Shown here: positions 1 to 9,578 of the stretch, piece by piece
Numbering within the stretch: the stretch's first letter is position 1
How the letters are laid out: each line of letters begins with the position of its first letter
DNA from: Pirellulaceae bacterium
GTDB taxonomy: Bacteria > Planctomycetota > Planctomycetia > Pirellulales > Pirellulaceae
Direction of reading: 5' to 3'
DNA: 64,000 bases
NCBI GenBank assembly: GCA_023382975.1
Contig: JAHDXO010000037.1
Span: 44,271 to 108,270 of the forward strand
Made by a program: the position numbers and the translations under genes
Notes under the pieces: generated by a model
What the model was told of the DNA's origin: nothing
The model's input: the letters and a program-made list of their open reading frames with translations, nothing else
Database searches by the model: none

Positions 1-1698
1 GCCGTGCAGTTGCTGCTTGCGGCCGGCGGTGCGCCGATTCGCGCCGCCGATGCCGATCCCGGCCTGCGTTTGGTCGTGGGCGGAGTGCTGCAGCGAGTCA
101 CCGAGAGCGGACAGGTCCGGTATCAGTTGGTCGACGATCAGGGCACGGCGGCGTACGAAGTATCGTCGCGAGGCAGTCTGGAACTCGCCAATTTCCTGGG
201 GGATCGCGTGGAGGTGGTCGGGACGCTGCACGGCAAGGCCCGCGGTGAATTGCGCGAGATCCGCGCGGCGCGGGTTGCACGGACGGACAAGGTCGTGCCC
301 GCGCATTTCATTCAGGCCGGGGACGATTCGCCGCGCACCGCGACCCGACTGGTTGCGGATCAGCGACCGGCGGCGGCCGATACGCCGCAACTGCAGCCCA
401 TTCCGCTGGACGCTCCTCCGCCGGATTTTCCGGACTTGCCCGAGTTTCAGGATTTGCCGCCGCTGACCGATCCCTTGATCAACGAGGAGGGCGGCGTGAT
501 TCTACAGGCACCGGACGCAACGATCGCGCCGGACGGTTTCGACGTCTATCAAAGCCCCGCCGAGATGGGATCGGGCTGTGGCCCCAAGCACAGGATTTGG
601 GGGCAGTTTGAATTGCTGTACTGGTTGACCGACGGTACTCGCCTCCCCCCGCTGGTCACCGGCAGCGATCCGGGCACGCCCCAGTTGGACGCGGGTGTAT
701 TGGGCTTGCCGACGACGCAGATCCTGTTCGGCGATCGAGATCAATTCGACTCGTCGCGCGGCGGGTCGCGCTGGGTCCTGGGCGGATGGTTCGAACCGCA
801 GCGGCGGTTGGGCATGCAGTTTGACATCATCGACTTGAGCGACGAAGGGTTTTCGTACCGGGCCGAGTCGAACGGCGTCGATATCCTCGCGCGGCCCTTT
901 ACCAACGTCGATCGCGCTCTGGGGCCGGCGCAGGGTCCGGATGCGGAGTTGATTTCGTATCCCAACGTGATTGCGGGCAGCGTCGCGGTCGACGGCGAGA
1001 ACGAATTCTGCTCGTTCGGCATCCACGTCCGAGGCAACATCCTGTTCCGCAACGGCTGCTTCTACAATCCCGGGGAACCGTGCGTCGGCAGTCCGTCGGG
1101 ATACCGGCTGGATCTGCTGGGCGGTTACCGCTACCTGACGTTGGAGGACGCTCTCGCGATTCGGGGGCTGACCACGGTCTCTGTGACGCCTCAGGCCGGC
1201 TTCGATGTGCTGGACCAGTTCACGGCCGACAACAATTTCCAGGGCGGCGAACTCGGCCTCCTGTACCACTACTACCGCAATCGCTGGACGTTCGACGGGG
1301 ATTTGAAGTTCGCGCTGGGCCGGACCGAACAGCGAGTGACGATCGCCGGCTCGACGGTGTTCAGCATGGTCGGCGTCGAGAACGAGTTCGACGGCGGTCT
1401 GCTGGCGCTGCCGACGAACGAAGGCCAGTACACGCAGAGAAACACCGACTTCGTTTCCGAGTTGGGCCTGACGTTCGGATACCTGCTGACCAGCAACCTG
1501 CGGATCACGGGCGGCTATCGCGTGATTTATTGGCCGCGGGTCGTCCGCGTCGGCAACGTGATCGATTCGACCGTCAACGGCTCGTACATCCCGGACCCCA
1601 CCGTGATTCCCAGCGGGCCGCTCCGTCCCGCGTTTGCTTTTCAAGACACCAGTTTCTGGGCGCAGGGACTGAGCCTGGGCCTGGACTACCGTTGGTAG
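1..1698 (+). CDS. BBP7 family outer-membrane beta-barrel protein (5' partial)
   Basis: The frame is open from the window edge, so the true start and signal peptide probably lie upstream; a GTG at 4 is the first possible start inside. After an N-terminal beta-rich OB-like segment (about residues 20-95, with GVLQRVTESG) and a Pro/Asp-rich linker comes the BBP7 hallmark, WGQFELLYWLTDG followed by LPPLVTGS (about residues 195-220). Alternating, Gly- and aromatic-rich strands run to a C-terminal YRW, the aromatic ending expected of an outer-membrane barrel. BBP7 proteins are found in planctomycetes; their substrate is unknown. The giant DUF11 protein begins 68 bp downstream on the same strand, so the pair may be co-expressed envelope components. 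Confident about the family, not about function or start. Confidence 0.8.
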   Translation, partial: AVQLLLAAGGAPIRAADADPGLRLVVGGVLQRVTESGQVRYQLVDDQGTAAYEVSSRGSLELANFLGDRVEVVGTLHGKARGELREIRAARVARTDKVVPAHFIQAGDDSPRTATRLVADQRPAAADTPQLQPIPLDAPPPDFPDLPEFQDLPPLTDPLINEEGGVILQAPDATIAPDGFDVYQSPAEMGSGCGPKHRIWGQFELLYWLTDGTRLPPLVTGSDPGTPQLDAGVLGLPTTQILFGDRDQFDSSRGGSRWVLGGWFEPQRRLGMQFDIIDLSDEGFSYRAESNGVDILARPFTNVDRALGPAQGPDAELISYPNVIAGSVAVDGENEFCSFGIHVRGNILFRNGCFYNPGEPCVGSPSGYRLDLLGGYRYLTLEDALAIRGLTTVSVTPQAGFDVLDQFTADNNFQGGELGLLYHYYRNRWTFDGDLKFALGRTEQRVTIAGSTVFSMVGVENEFDGGLLALPTNEGQYTQRNTDFVSELGLTFGYLLTSNLRITGGYRVIYWPRVVRVGNVIDSTVNGSYIPDPTVIPSGPLRPAFAFQDTSFWAQGLSLGLDYRW

Positions 1699-1766
1699 CA
1701 CCAGTCGCCCGAGAACGACTCCCGATACCCTGGCTAGTTAGAGTTCTTGATGGATTGGTGAAGACG

Positions 1767-4700
1767 ATGAAACGAAACCGAAAGCTCTCCCGCCGTACCT
1801 CGCAGCGCGGGCCCGGCGGACGCTCCGCCGCGCGCCGACTGGTATTCGAGGGATTGGAAGACCGGCGACTGCTGGCAGCGACCGATCTGGCGTTTGTCAC
1901 CGGAACGGTCTTTCGGGATCTCAACGGAAACGGTTTTACGCCGGGCGAGCAGGTAGTTGGCGCCTCGGTCCAGTTGTACCGCGACGTCAACGGCAATGGT
2001 GCGTTGGACGCCGGCGATGGCGCTGCACTGGCTTCGGCCACAACGGACGCCAACGGCGCGTATCGTTTCTCGCGTCTGTCAGCCGGCAACTACTTCGTCA
2101 AGCAGCCCGCCCAGACAGTGGGCGGTGTGGCGTTGCTGGAACAGGTCAGTGCGCTGATCGCGATTTCCGCCGCCGCCGCTCAGGGCGTGCTTGGCACTCC
2201 GATCGATTCGTTCGTCACGCAGCAGACCGTGGTCGGCCCGTTCCCGGTGGGCACCGTGGCCAATTCGTCGCAGGCGGCGCCCGAAGCCCTGGGCGGCGAA
2301 CGGGATTTGATCGGGGTGATGACGGCGGGCAGCAACACCGACAGCGTGACGGTGAGCAGCGGGAACAGCCGCCTGGCCTTCGACCCGTCGTTCGGCGCCG
2401 TCGGCACCTATACGATCGTCTGGGACGGCGCCGATGGAAACGGGGCCGTGCTCAACCCCACGGGACTGGGCGGCGTGGATCTGACCGCGGGCGGCACGAG
2501 CACCCACGTGCAGATGAGCATCGGCGTGGACAAGCCCGGCGGCGTGGCGACGCTGCGGATCTATTCGAACCAGAACAATTGGTCGCAAGCCCAATTGAAC
2601 CTGACGGACACCACCGGCCAGCCGGATCGCGATTATCTGATCGATCTGCAGAACGACCTGCAGATCGGCGGCGGAAGCGGCGCCAACGTCACCAGCGTCG
2701 GTGCGGTGGTGCTGGAGATCGTGGCCAATGCCAGCGCAATGGACGGCCGGATGACGGTCATCGACACGCGCGGTCCCAGCGTCTTCACGGCCGACTTTCC
2801 CAATATCAATGTGGCCGATCTGTCGTTGAGCAAAACGACCAGCACCACGATGCCGGCGGTCGGACAAAACGTCACATTTACGGTCACCGTGAACAACGCC
2901 GGGCCGGCCTCGGCCACCAACGTCGTCGTTCTGGATTTGCTACCGGCCGGGTTGACGTTGGTCAGCGCCACGCCGACCCAGGGTTCGTACTCTCCGTCCA
3001 CTGGCCAATGGGCCGTCGGCTCGATCATCAACGGCGGCTCCGCCGCGCTGCAGGTGGTGGTCACGGTCAACAGCGCGAGCCAGATCACGAACGTGGCCGA
3101 GGTGCTGTCGGTCGATCAGACCGATCCGGATTCGACGCCGGGCAACAATCTGTCGGGCGAAGACGACTGGGCCAGCGTCGTGTTGATGCCTGCGCAGGCC
3201 GATCTTTCGCTGACCAAGTCCGCCAACAATGTGACGCCCAACGTCAACGAAAACGTCACGTTCACCGTCGCCGTCACCAATGCCGGTCCGTCGACCGCGA
3301 CGGGCGTCACCGTCAGCGATCCGTTGCCCGTCGGCTTGACCTACGTCAGCTCGAACGCGACCCGCGGCAGTTACAGTCCCATCAACGGGATCTGGACGAT
3401 CGGCAACGTGGGCGTTGGGGAAAGCGTGACGATGCAATTGATCGTTCGCGTGACGGAGGCCGGCAACCTGTCGAACACCGCCCAGATCGCCACGTCCGAC
3501 CAGTTCGATCCCGATTCGACGCCGGGCAACAATGCGACCAGCGAGGACGACCAGTCGACGGTGACCCTCGCGCCGCAATTGGCCGATCTGTCGCTGGCCA
3601 TGACGGTCGACAAGGCGGCGCCCAACGTCGGCGAGAACGTGACGTTCAGCATCACGCTGTCCAACGCCGGCCCCAACACGGCCAGTGGGATCAACGTCAC
3701 GGACCGTTTGCCCGACGGCTTGGCCTACGTGGCATCGTCGGCCACGGTGGGCGGCTACAATCCGACGACGGGCGTCTGGACGGTGAGTTCGCTGCCCGTC
3801 GGCGGCAACGCCAGCCTGCAATTGACGGCCCGGGTCGCCACCGTCGGTTCCAAGACCAACATCGCCGAAATCACGGCATCTCAGCAATTCGATCCGGATT
3901 CCACCCCCGGCAATAACGTGCCCACCGAGGACGATCAGGTCAGCGTGATCGTGACGCCGCAAGCCGCCGATCTGGCCCTGACCAAGACCGTCAACAACGC
4001 GCGGCCCAACGTCGGCGAGAACGTCACGTTCACCGTGACGCTCAGCAACTTCGGGCCGAGTTCCGCCACGGGGGTCACAGTCCGCGATTCGCTGCAGAAC
4101 GGTCTGTCGTTCGTCAGCGCCAAGCCGTCGCGCGGCACCTTTGACAGCACCACCCGCATCTGGAACGTCGGCCAGATCGCCGCGGGCAGCACCGCCACGC
4201 TGCAGGTTACGGCTCGGGTCGATGCCGCGAACACCACGGTCAACTCGGCCGAAGTCGCCAGTTCCGACCAGATCGACCCGAATTCAACGCCCAACAACAA
4301 CAACCAGGCCGAGAACGATCAGGCCAGCGCCAGCGTCACGCCGCAGATCGCCGATCTGTCGTTGACCAAGACCGTGGACAAAGGAAGTCCAACGGTCGGC
4401 GAGCAGGTGGAGTTCACGGTGACGGTCAGCAACAAAGGTCCGGATACCGCCACGGGCGTCTCGGTTCGCGACCAGGTTCCGACGGGGATGACCTTCGTCA
4501 GCGCGACTGCCTCGCAAGGTTCGTACAACCGAAATTCCGGTATCTGGACGGTCGGTACGCTGATCAATAGCGGCTCGGCCACGCTGCGGATCACGGCCCG
4601 GGTCGCGCAACCCGGGGTGACCACGAATGCCGCCGAAGTGATCGCGTCGGACCAGTTCGACCCGAACTCGATCCCGAACAACAACGTGCCCACCGAAGAC

Positions 4701-7700
4701 GACCAATCCACGGCGTCCATTCAACCCGAGACGGCCGACCTTTCGCTGAGCATGACGGCCGACGTGACCAATCCCAACGTCGGCGACGACGTCTCGTTTA
4801 TCCTCACCCTGCGCAACGCCGGTCCCAATCGGACGTCGGGGGTCGCGGTGCGCGACCAGTTGCCCGCCGGTCTGGAATACCTTTCGTCCACGGCCAGCGT
4901 CGGCATCTACGATCCCACCGGCGGAATCTGGACCGTCGGCGAAATGGGCGTCGGCGCCACCGCCACGCTGCAAATCACCGTCAAGGTCAATCGGGCGGGC
5001 AATCAGGTGAATACCGCCGAGGTGAGTTCGTCCAGTCTGTTCGATCCGAATTCGACGCCGAACAACAACGCGCCGGGCGAGAACGACCAGGCCTCGGTCA
5101 CGATCACACCGCAGCAGGCGGATCTGTCGTTGACCAAGCAGGTCGACAACGCTTCGCCCAACGTCGGCCAGACCGTGAATTTCACGCTGACCGTGTCGAA
5201 TGCCGGCCCCAACGACGCCAGCGGCGTCGCCGTCCGCGACGGCTTGCCGGAGGGCCTGGGATTCGTGTCTGCCAATCCCTCGCAAGGCATCTACAACAAC
5301 GCCACCGGCATCTGGATCGTCGGCGGTATCGCCAACGGCGCCCAGGCCACGCTGACCGTCAGCGCTATCGTCCAGACGCCCGAACCCAAGACGAATACGG
5401 CCGAGATCTCGGCCGCCGACCAGTTCGATCCCGATTCGACGCCCAACAACAACAATACCCGCGAAGACGATCAAGCCGCGTTGACCGTCACGCCGCAGGT
5501 CGCCGATCTATCGCTGACCAAGACGGTCGACAACCGCACGCCGAACGTCGGCCAGAACGTCACGTTCACGCTGACGGTCAACAACGCCGGGCCCAGCGCA
5601 GCGACCAACGTCCGCGTGCGCGACATCCTGCCCGCGAGTCTCGAGTTCGTGTCGGCATCCGGTTCGACCGGCGCCTACGATCGCGAAACCGGAATCTGGA
5701 CCGTGGACCGCATCGCCGCCAAAGGCAAAGTCACGTTGAACATCGTGACGAAAGTTCTCCAGTCCAGTCCCGCGACCAATCCGGCCGAGATCGTCGCCGC
5801 CGACCAGTTCGATCCGAACTCGACGCCCGGCAACAACAATCCCGACGAAGACGACCAGGCCAACGTGACGTTCACGCCGCAGATCGCCGATTTGTCGCTG
5901 ACCAAGACCGTCAACACGACTCGCCCGAACGTTGGCGAACGCGTCACGTATACCCTGTCGCTGGCCAATTCGGGACCGGACGCCGCGACCAACGTCGTGG
6001 TCAGCGACATGTTACCCGCGGGGCTCAAGTTCAATTCGGCGTTGCCGTCGCAAGGCGCCTACAACGTCAGCACGGGACTGTGGCGCGTGGGGACCGTGGC
6101 CAACGGCGCGACGGCGACCCTGCAGGTGATCGCCACCGTGAACTCGCTGGGCGAGCAGGTGAACGTGGTCGAGGTCCGAAGCGTCGACCAATTCGATCCC
6201 GACTCGACGCCGGGCAACGGCGTTTCGACCGAGGACGACTATGCCACCGTCACCATCTTGCCGCTGGAGATCGATCTGGCCGTCCAGATGGTCGTCAACA
6301 CGCCCACGCCCAATCTGGGCGACAACGTCACCTTTACCGTCGGCGTGGCCAACACCGGTCCGGACACGGCGACCGGAGTCGTTGTGACGGACAAGTTGCC
6401 CGTGGGGCTGAGCTTTGTCAGCAGCGCCACCTCGCAGGGCAGCTACGACGCCGGGACCGGGGTCTGGAACGTGGGCAGCCTGGCGCCGAACGTCGGCGCC
6501 ACGCTCGAGATCGTCGCGCGCGTGGACCGACTGGGCAACCTGACCAACATCGCCGAAGTCACCGCGGCCGTCCAGAAGGACTCCGACTCGACGCCCAATA
6601 ACAAGAAGCCCGACGAGGACGACTACGCCGCCGTCACCGTGCGGGCCCAGGTCGCCGATCTGAATGTCACCAAGCGAGTCAACCAGGCTCAGCCCGTTCG
6701 CGACGAAGTCATCACGTTCACCCTGACGGTCAACAACGCCGGACCCGACCCGGCGACCGGCGTCAGTTTGAAGGACCAACTGCCCGAGGGACTGGTCTAC
6801 GTCTCGTCGACGCCCAGTCTGGGCGAGTACGACCCGGCCAGCGGGATCTGGGCCGTCGGCGTGCTCGATTCGGGAACCTCGGCCACCCTGGAGTTGTCCG
6901 CCCGCGTTACCGCCGCGGCCAAGGTTTCCAACACGGCCGAGGTGTTTACCGCCGACCAAGCCGATCCGGATTCGACGCCCAACAACAACATCGAGAAAGA
7001 AGACGACCAACAGACGCTCGACATCACTCCGCAGATCGCCGAACTGACGTTGACCGTCAATGCCGCGCCGAATCCGGTCCTGTCGGGAGACCCGCTCACC
7101 TACACCATCACGGTCAGCAACAACGGACCGGCCACGGCGACCAACGTCGTGCTGACCGATCTGCTGCCGCAGTTCGGCGTCACGTTCCGCTCAGTCGAAG
7201 CCACTCAGGGCACCGGCACCGAAGATAACGGCGTAGTGACGGTTTCGATTGGCAGCCTGGCAGCCAAGAAGAGCGCGACCGTCACATTGATCGTGGACGT
7301 CAACCCGGAATTCAAGGGCGATCTGCGCAACACGGCGACGGTCACGTCCGACCAGTTCGACACGCAAGCCGAAGACAACTCGAACACCACGACCACCGTT
7401 GCCAAGCTGCCGCCCGCGACCATCTCAGGCCGCGTCTACTTCGACGCCAACGACAACGGGATCGTCGATCCGCTGGAGATCCCGATCAGCGGCGTCAAGC
7501 TGCTGTTGAACGGCGAGGACACCGACGGCAACCCAATCAGCGAGCAATTCATCACGGGCGCCGATGGCCGCTACGTGTTCGACGACCTGCCCCCGGGCAC
7601 CTACACGGTCACGCAGGTCCAGCCCCAATACTTCACCTCGGGCAAAGCGACGGTTGGCAATCCGGCGTTGGGGCAACTCGTCAACAACGACCAGTTCTTC

Positions 7701-7817
7701 TTCCAGTTGGGTTCGAACGACAAGGCCGAGAACTTCAACTTCGGCGACATCTTCCCCTACTACACCCGCCGCCGAGTCCTGGCCTCGACGCCGATCCTGT
7801 TCCCATCGAACCCCTGA
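1767..7817 (+). CDS. Giant secreted protein with 12 DUF11 repeats and two SdrD-B-like domains
   Basis: A 2016-residue protein. I chose the ATG at 1767 because it has GGTGAAG just upstream and begins with the Lys/Arg-rich leader and the planctomycete LEPR-XLL-type motif (FEGLEDRRLLA). An upstream extension of the frame only overlaps the barrel gene. Order of parts: leader; SdrD-B-like domain (GTVFRDLNGNG, then DANGAYRFSRL); a beta-rich region with calcium-type loops; 12 consecutive DUF11 repeats of about 127 residues, each opening like ADLSLTKTVDN and closing with DSTP(G/N)NN..EDDQ; a second SdrD-B-like domain (GRVYFDANDNG, GADGRYVFDDLPPGTYTV); and a short tail without LPXTG. DUF11 and SdrD-B domains occur in adhesins and cell-wall proteins. 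A role in surface architecture or adhesion is inference. Confidence 0.88.
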   Translation: MKRNRKLSRRTSQRGPGGRSAARRLVFEGLEDRRLLAATDLAFVTGTVFRDLNGNGFTPGEQVVGASVQLYRDVNGNGALDAGDGAALASATTDANGAYRFSRLSAGNYFVKQPAQTVGGVALLEQVSALIAISAAAAQGVLGTPIDSFVTQQTVVGPFPVGTVANSSQAAPEALGGERDLIGVMTAGSNTDSVTVSSGNSRLAFDPSFGAVGTYTIVWDGADGNGAVLNPTGLGGVDLTAGGTSTHVQMSIGVDKPGGVATLRIYSNQNNWSQAQLNLTDTTGQPDRDYLIDLQNDLQIGGGSGANVTSVGAVVLEIVANASAMDGRMTVIDTRGPSVFTADFPNINVADLSLSKTTSTTMPAVGQNVTFTVTVNNAGPASATNVVVLDLLPAGLTLVSATPTQGSYSPSTGQWAVGSIINGGSAALQVVVTVNSASQITNVAEVLSVDQTDPDSTPGNNLSGEDDWASVVLMPAQADLSLTKSANNVTPNVNENVTFTVAVTNAGPSTATGVTVSDPLPVGLTYVSSNATRGSYSPINGIWTIGNVGVGESVTMQLIVRVTEAGNLSNTAQIATSDQFDPDSTPGNNATSEDDQSTVTLAPQLADLSLAMTVDKAAPNVGENVTFSITLSNAGPNTASGINVTDRLPDGLAYVASSATVGGYNPTTGVWTVSSLPVGGNASLQLTARVATVGSKTNIAEITASQQFDPDSTPGNNVPTEDDQVSVIVTPQAADLALTKTVNNARPNVGENVTFTVTLSNFGPSSATGVTVRDSLQNGLSFVSAKPSRGTFDSTTRIWNVGQIAAGSTATLQVTARVDAANTTVNSAEVASSDQIDPNSTPNNNNQAENDQASASVTPQIADLSLTKTVDKGSPTVGEQVEFTVTVSNKGPDTATGVSVRDQVPTGMTFVSATASQGSYNRNSGIWTVGTLINSGSATLRITARVAQPGVTTNAAEVIASDQFDPNSIPNNNVPTEDDQSTASIQPETADLSLSMTADVTNPNVGDDVSFILTLRNAGPNRTSGVAVRDQLPAGLEYLSSTASVGIYDPTGGIWTVGEMGVGATATLQITVKVNRAGNQVNTAEVSSSSLFDPNSTPNNNAPGENDQASVTITPQQADLSLTKQVDNASPNVGQTVNFTLTVSNAGPNDASGVAVRDGLPEGLGFVSANPSQGIYNNATGIWIVGGIANGAQATLTVSAIVQTPEPKTNTAEISAADQFDPDSTPNNNNTREDDQAALTVTPQVADLSLTKTVDNRTPNVGQNVTFTLTVNNAGPSAATNVRVRDILPASLEFVSASGSTGAYDRETGIWTVDRIAAKGKVTLNIVTKVLQSSPATNPAEIVAADQFDPNSTPGNNNPDEDDQANVTFTPQIADLSLTKTVNTTRPNVGERVTYTLSLANSGPDAATNVVVSDMLPAGLKFNSALPSQGAYNVSTGLWRVGTVANGATATLQVIATVNSLGEQVNVVEVRSVDQFDPDSTPGNGVSTEDDYATVTILPLEIDLAVQMVVNTPTPNLGDNVTFTVGVANTGPDTATGVVVTDKLPVGLSFVSSATSQGSYDAGTGVWNVGSLAPNVGATLEIVARVDRLGNLTNIAEVTAAVQKDSDSTPNNKKPDEDDYAAVTVRAQVADLNVTKRVNQAQPVRDEVITFTLTVNNAGPDPATGVSLKDQLPEGLVYVSSTPSLGEYDPASGIWAVGVLDSGTSATLELSARVTAAAKVSNTAEVFTADQADPDSTPNNNIEKEDDQQTLDITPQIAELTLTVNAAPNPVLSGDPLTYTITVSNNGPATATNVVLTDLLPQFGVTFRSVEATQGTGTEDNGVVTVSIGSLAAKKSATVTLIVDVNPEFKGDLRNTATVTSDQFDTQAEDNSNTTTTVAKLPPATISGRVYFDANDNGIVDPLEIPISGVKLLLNGEDTDGNPISEQFITGADGRYVFDDLPPGTYTVTQVQPQYFTSGKATVGNPALGQLVNNDQFFFQLGSNDKAENFNFGDIFPYYTRRRVLASTPILFPSNP
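2811..7410 (+). repeat. Array of 12 in-frame DUF11 coding repeats
   Basis: Twelve units of roughly 380 bp run head to tail. Each starts near GCCGATCTGTCG (residues ADLSLTK) and carries the conserved sub-motifs PNVGENVTFT, NAGP, LPxGLxFVS, W.VG and DQFDPDSTP. Units 10-12 diverge most (opening EIDLAVQ, VADLNVTK and IAELTLT), while units 2-9 are close relatives, which suggests internal duplication. The unit length keeps the reading frame, so copy number can change without disrupting the protein. Confidence 0.85.
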
Positions 7818-7903
7818 GCGGCGAACGAGCGTTTGCACGCGCAGGCCGCTTAGGTGCCTACAGAAATCGGGATGCCAACGCGACGTGTACGATGGGCCGT
7901 CGC

Positions 7904-7927
7904 GGGTCGGCACGGAAGGGCCGACCC
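7904..7927. terminator. Perfect 8-bp stem-loop after the DUF11 gene
   Basis: GGGTCGGC at 7904-7911 and GCCGACCC at 7920-7927 form a perfect GC-rich stem with an 8-nt loop, 87 bp after the DUF11 stop and 128 bp before the toxin gene. There is no T tract, so it is not a textbook intrinsic terminator. It could be an mRNA-stabilising hairpin or a REP-like intergenic element. The rest of the 237-bp gap (7818-8054) shows no gene. Confidence 0.4.
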
Positions 7928-8054
7928 ACTGGTAGACCATTTCCTGCGGGCTGCCTAAAGCCGCCTGCTACGGACGGGCCGCAGCCGCGTGTGGTTGACA
8001 GCCGTGCGTAAACGCGCGAAGATGTTCCAAGGCGACTGAACTGCGGGGGCGACG

Positions 8055-8336
8055 ATGGACGTCGAGTGGGATGACGCGAAGGCGGAAGCCAACGAGCGGA
8101 AACACGGCGTGTCATTCGCCGAGGCGATGACCGTCCTGGCCGACCCGCTGTCGCTCACGGGGTTTGACCCTGATCACTCAGACGATGAAGACCGCTACAT
8201 CACGATGGGTTTGTCGGCCGCCGGTCGATTGCTGCTCGTCTCGCACACCGATCGTGGCGAAGAGGTGCGGATCATCAGTGCCCGCAAGGCGAGCCGACGC
8301 GAGCGAAAGGACTACGAAGATGGCAACTTCCCCTGA
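8055..8336 (+). CDS. brnT: BrnT family type II toxin
   Basis: A 93-residue protein. It opens with the BrnT signature: VEWDDAKAEANERKHGVSF, then a middle segment ending DEDRYITMGLSAAGRLLLV and a basic C-terminus with RIISARKASRRERKDYE. BrnT toxins are RelE-fold ribonucleases that arrest translation and are neutralised by BrnA-type antitoxins encoded directly downstream. That is the arrangement here: the antitoxin ATG overlaps the last 17 bp of this gene. All the usual conserved stretches are present, so the toxin appears intact. Confidence 0.88.
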   Translation: MDVEWDDAKAEANERKHGVSFAEAMTVLADPLSLTGFDPDHSDDEDRYITMGLSAAGRLLLVSHTDRGEEVRIISARKASRRERKDYEDGNFP

Positions 8337-8553
8337 CGACACCGAATCGGTTGACGACGAACTGCGCCCGGAGTACGACTTTCGCTCGATGTGCGGCGTA
8401 GTGCGGGGCAAGTATGCCGCGCGGTATCGCGAGCGACTGCGGGTAGTGCGGTTGGCTGATGACGTCGCAGATGCGTTTGCGGATGAGGCGGCGGTCAACG
8501 ACGCTTTGCGGGCGTACCTGCGTGGCCGCTCAACCGAACCGATCCAGACGTAA
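8320..8553 (+). CDS. BrnA-like antitoxin
   Basis: A 77-residue acidic protein whose start overlaps the toxin gene by 17 bp, implying translational coupling. Visible features are EYDFRSMCGVVRGKYAARYR, then a VVRLADDVADAF segment and a C-terminal VNDALRAYLRG. This pattern is typical of small antitoxins paired with BrnT (an N-terminal toxin-binding part and a ribbon-helix-like C-terminus). Such antitoxins usually repress their own promoter together with the toxin. The assignment rests on partner and pattern, not on a clear DNA-binding motif. Confidence 0.75.
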   Translation: MATSPDDTESVDDELRPEYDFRSMCGVVRGKYAARYRERLRVVRLADDVADAFADEAAVNDALRAYLRGRSTEPIQT

Positions 8554-8598
8554 TCAGGCGCGCACCGAAGCACGCGATCGGGCGGAAGACAAGCGGTA

Positions 8599-8954
8599 GC
8601 GTGAGCGATCGATCCGCTCGGACGCGTTTCTGGTTTTGAACACTGCTCGACGAAGACAAGCTCCACCGTGGCGTAGAACGCTCCGTGGGCCGGATCCTTC
8701 GGCTTTGTGCTGCACCCGCCCCGACGAGAACTCCGAACGATGTAACAGGCCGATCGGCCTATCCCGCCAAGAGTCAATCTCTAATTCGGCCATTCCGCTG
8801 GGCGGCACCGATTCGTTTCCGATTCAACTGCTTGACGGTCAAGGAATTCAAGCGATAATCCTCGAGTAGCGGCAGGCCGGATACCCCGCCGCGCCGGTCG
8901 GCCCATTACCAGGCTCACGTTCCCCCGATAGGCCGTTCTGGGCAATCACAAGTT
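8599..8954 (+). repeat. Dispersed 355-bp element, copy A
   Basis: This stretch has no convincing gene. It is very similar along its whole length to 15961-16315 (copy B) and in its right three quarters to the reverse strand of 55624-55905 (copy C). All copies share the right end GGCCGTTCTGG..AATC.CAAGTT, a near-palindrome (AGGCCGATCGGCCT at 8747-8760) and a short conserved reading frame ending at 8869. No terminal inverted repeats or target duplications are visible. A small orphan gene starts 22 bp after the right end. The remaining bases between the antitoxin and this element (8554-8598) show nothing. Confidence 0.85.
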
Positions 8955-8975
8955 AGCCGAACCGGCAGGTTCAAA

Positions 8976-9578
8976 ATGGACGCTTCACAGCCTCAAACGA
9001 AAACGTGGTCGCCGATAATTAACGCACTTCTGGCCAGTTCAGTCTGTGTGGCCATTTGCGTCTGTTACGTTTGGCTAATGCTCTCTGGATTGACATACAA
9101 GCGCCCGTTTCAATATGCAGTATATTCTGACATGCATCTAACGAAGATTGGTCGCAACTCATATGGCTCACTGGTGACCGGAACGACGATGCGGCGTTTT
9201 GGTCCGCTAGAAGACGTATTGGCGGACTATCCCAATCGTCGCACTTCGATTGCCGCCCTGTACATTCGGATTCAAAACGAGCAACCCATTCTGCTTGAGG
9301 AGATTACTGAGCAATTTGCGGGTCGTTTCTGGTCGCGAGTTGACCCCAGCAAATATGATGATCACACGTTCGTAAAGTACGGCAGCAAGCGTGAACAGAT
9401 GAACTGCCAGTTGGTGTTTGACAACGGAACGTTAATTGCCGCCGAATTGAATGACTCTGACGTAGCAATCGCTAACAACGAAGATGGACCTTACTATTCG
9501 CTGCCATTAACTCGCAGCCAACTGATTGCGTTGTGCGGCGAGCCCAATGACGTAGAAGTTGCGAATCCTCTGCCATAA
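8976..9578 (+). CDS. Hypothetical membrane-anchored protein
   Basis: A 200-residue protein I do not recognise. One transmembrane segment lies near the N-terminus (about residues 16-37, NALLASSVCVAICVCYVWLM), followed by a soluble C-terminal domain of about 160 residues with no cysteine pair or catalytic motif I can name. A signal-anchor topology is likely. Base composition is visibly more AT-rich than the surrounding planctomycete genes, and the gene sits directly downstream of the dispersed element, so acquisition by transfer is plausible. The 218 bp after it (9579-9796) show no feature. Confidence 0.6.
   Translation: MDASQPQTKTWSPIINALLASSVCVAICVCYVWLMLSGLTYKRPFQYAVYSDMHLTKIGRNSYGSLVTGTTMRRFGPLEDVLADYPNRRTSIAALYIRIQNEQPILLEEITEQFAGRFWSRVDPSKYDDHTFVKYGSKREQMNCQLVFDNGTLIAAELNDSDVAIANNEDGPYYSLPLTRSQLIALCGEPNDVEVANPLP

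Noticed and set aside
1080..1766. Possible N-terminal extension of the DUF11 protein
   Set aside because: The frame is open but overlaps the barrel gene in another frame, gives Arg-rich non-protein-like sequence, and the leader motif begins at 1767.
2811..7410. CRISPR array
   Set aside because: The repeats are about 380 bp, coding and in frame, with no unique short spacers.
8599..8954. Integron attC-like cassette site
   Set aside because: The shared right end (CAAGTT) is followed by AGCC, CGGG or TGCT, which do not match GTTRRRY; the element is too long; and no integrase is present. A cassette-like role remains only a hypothesis.
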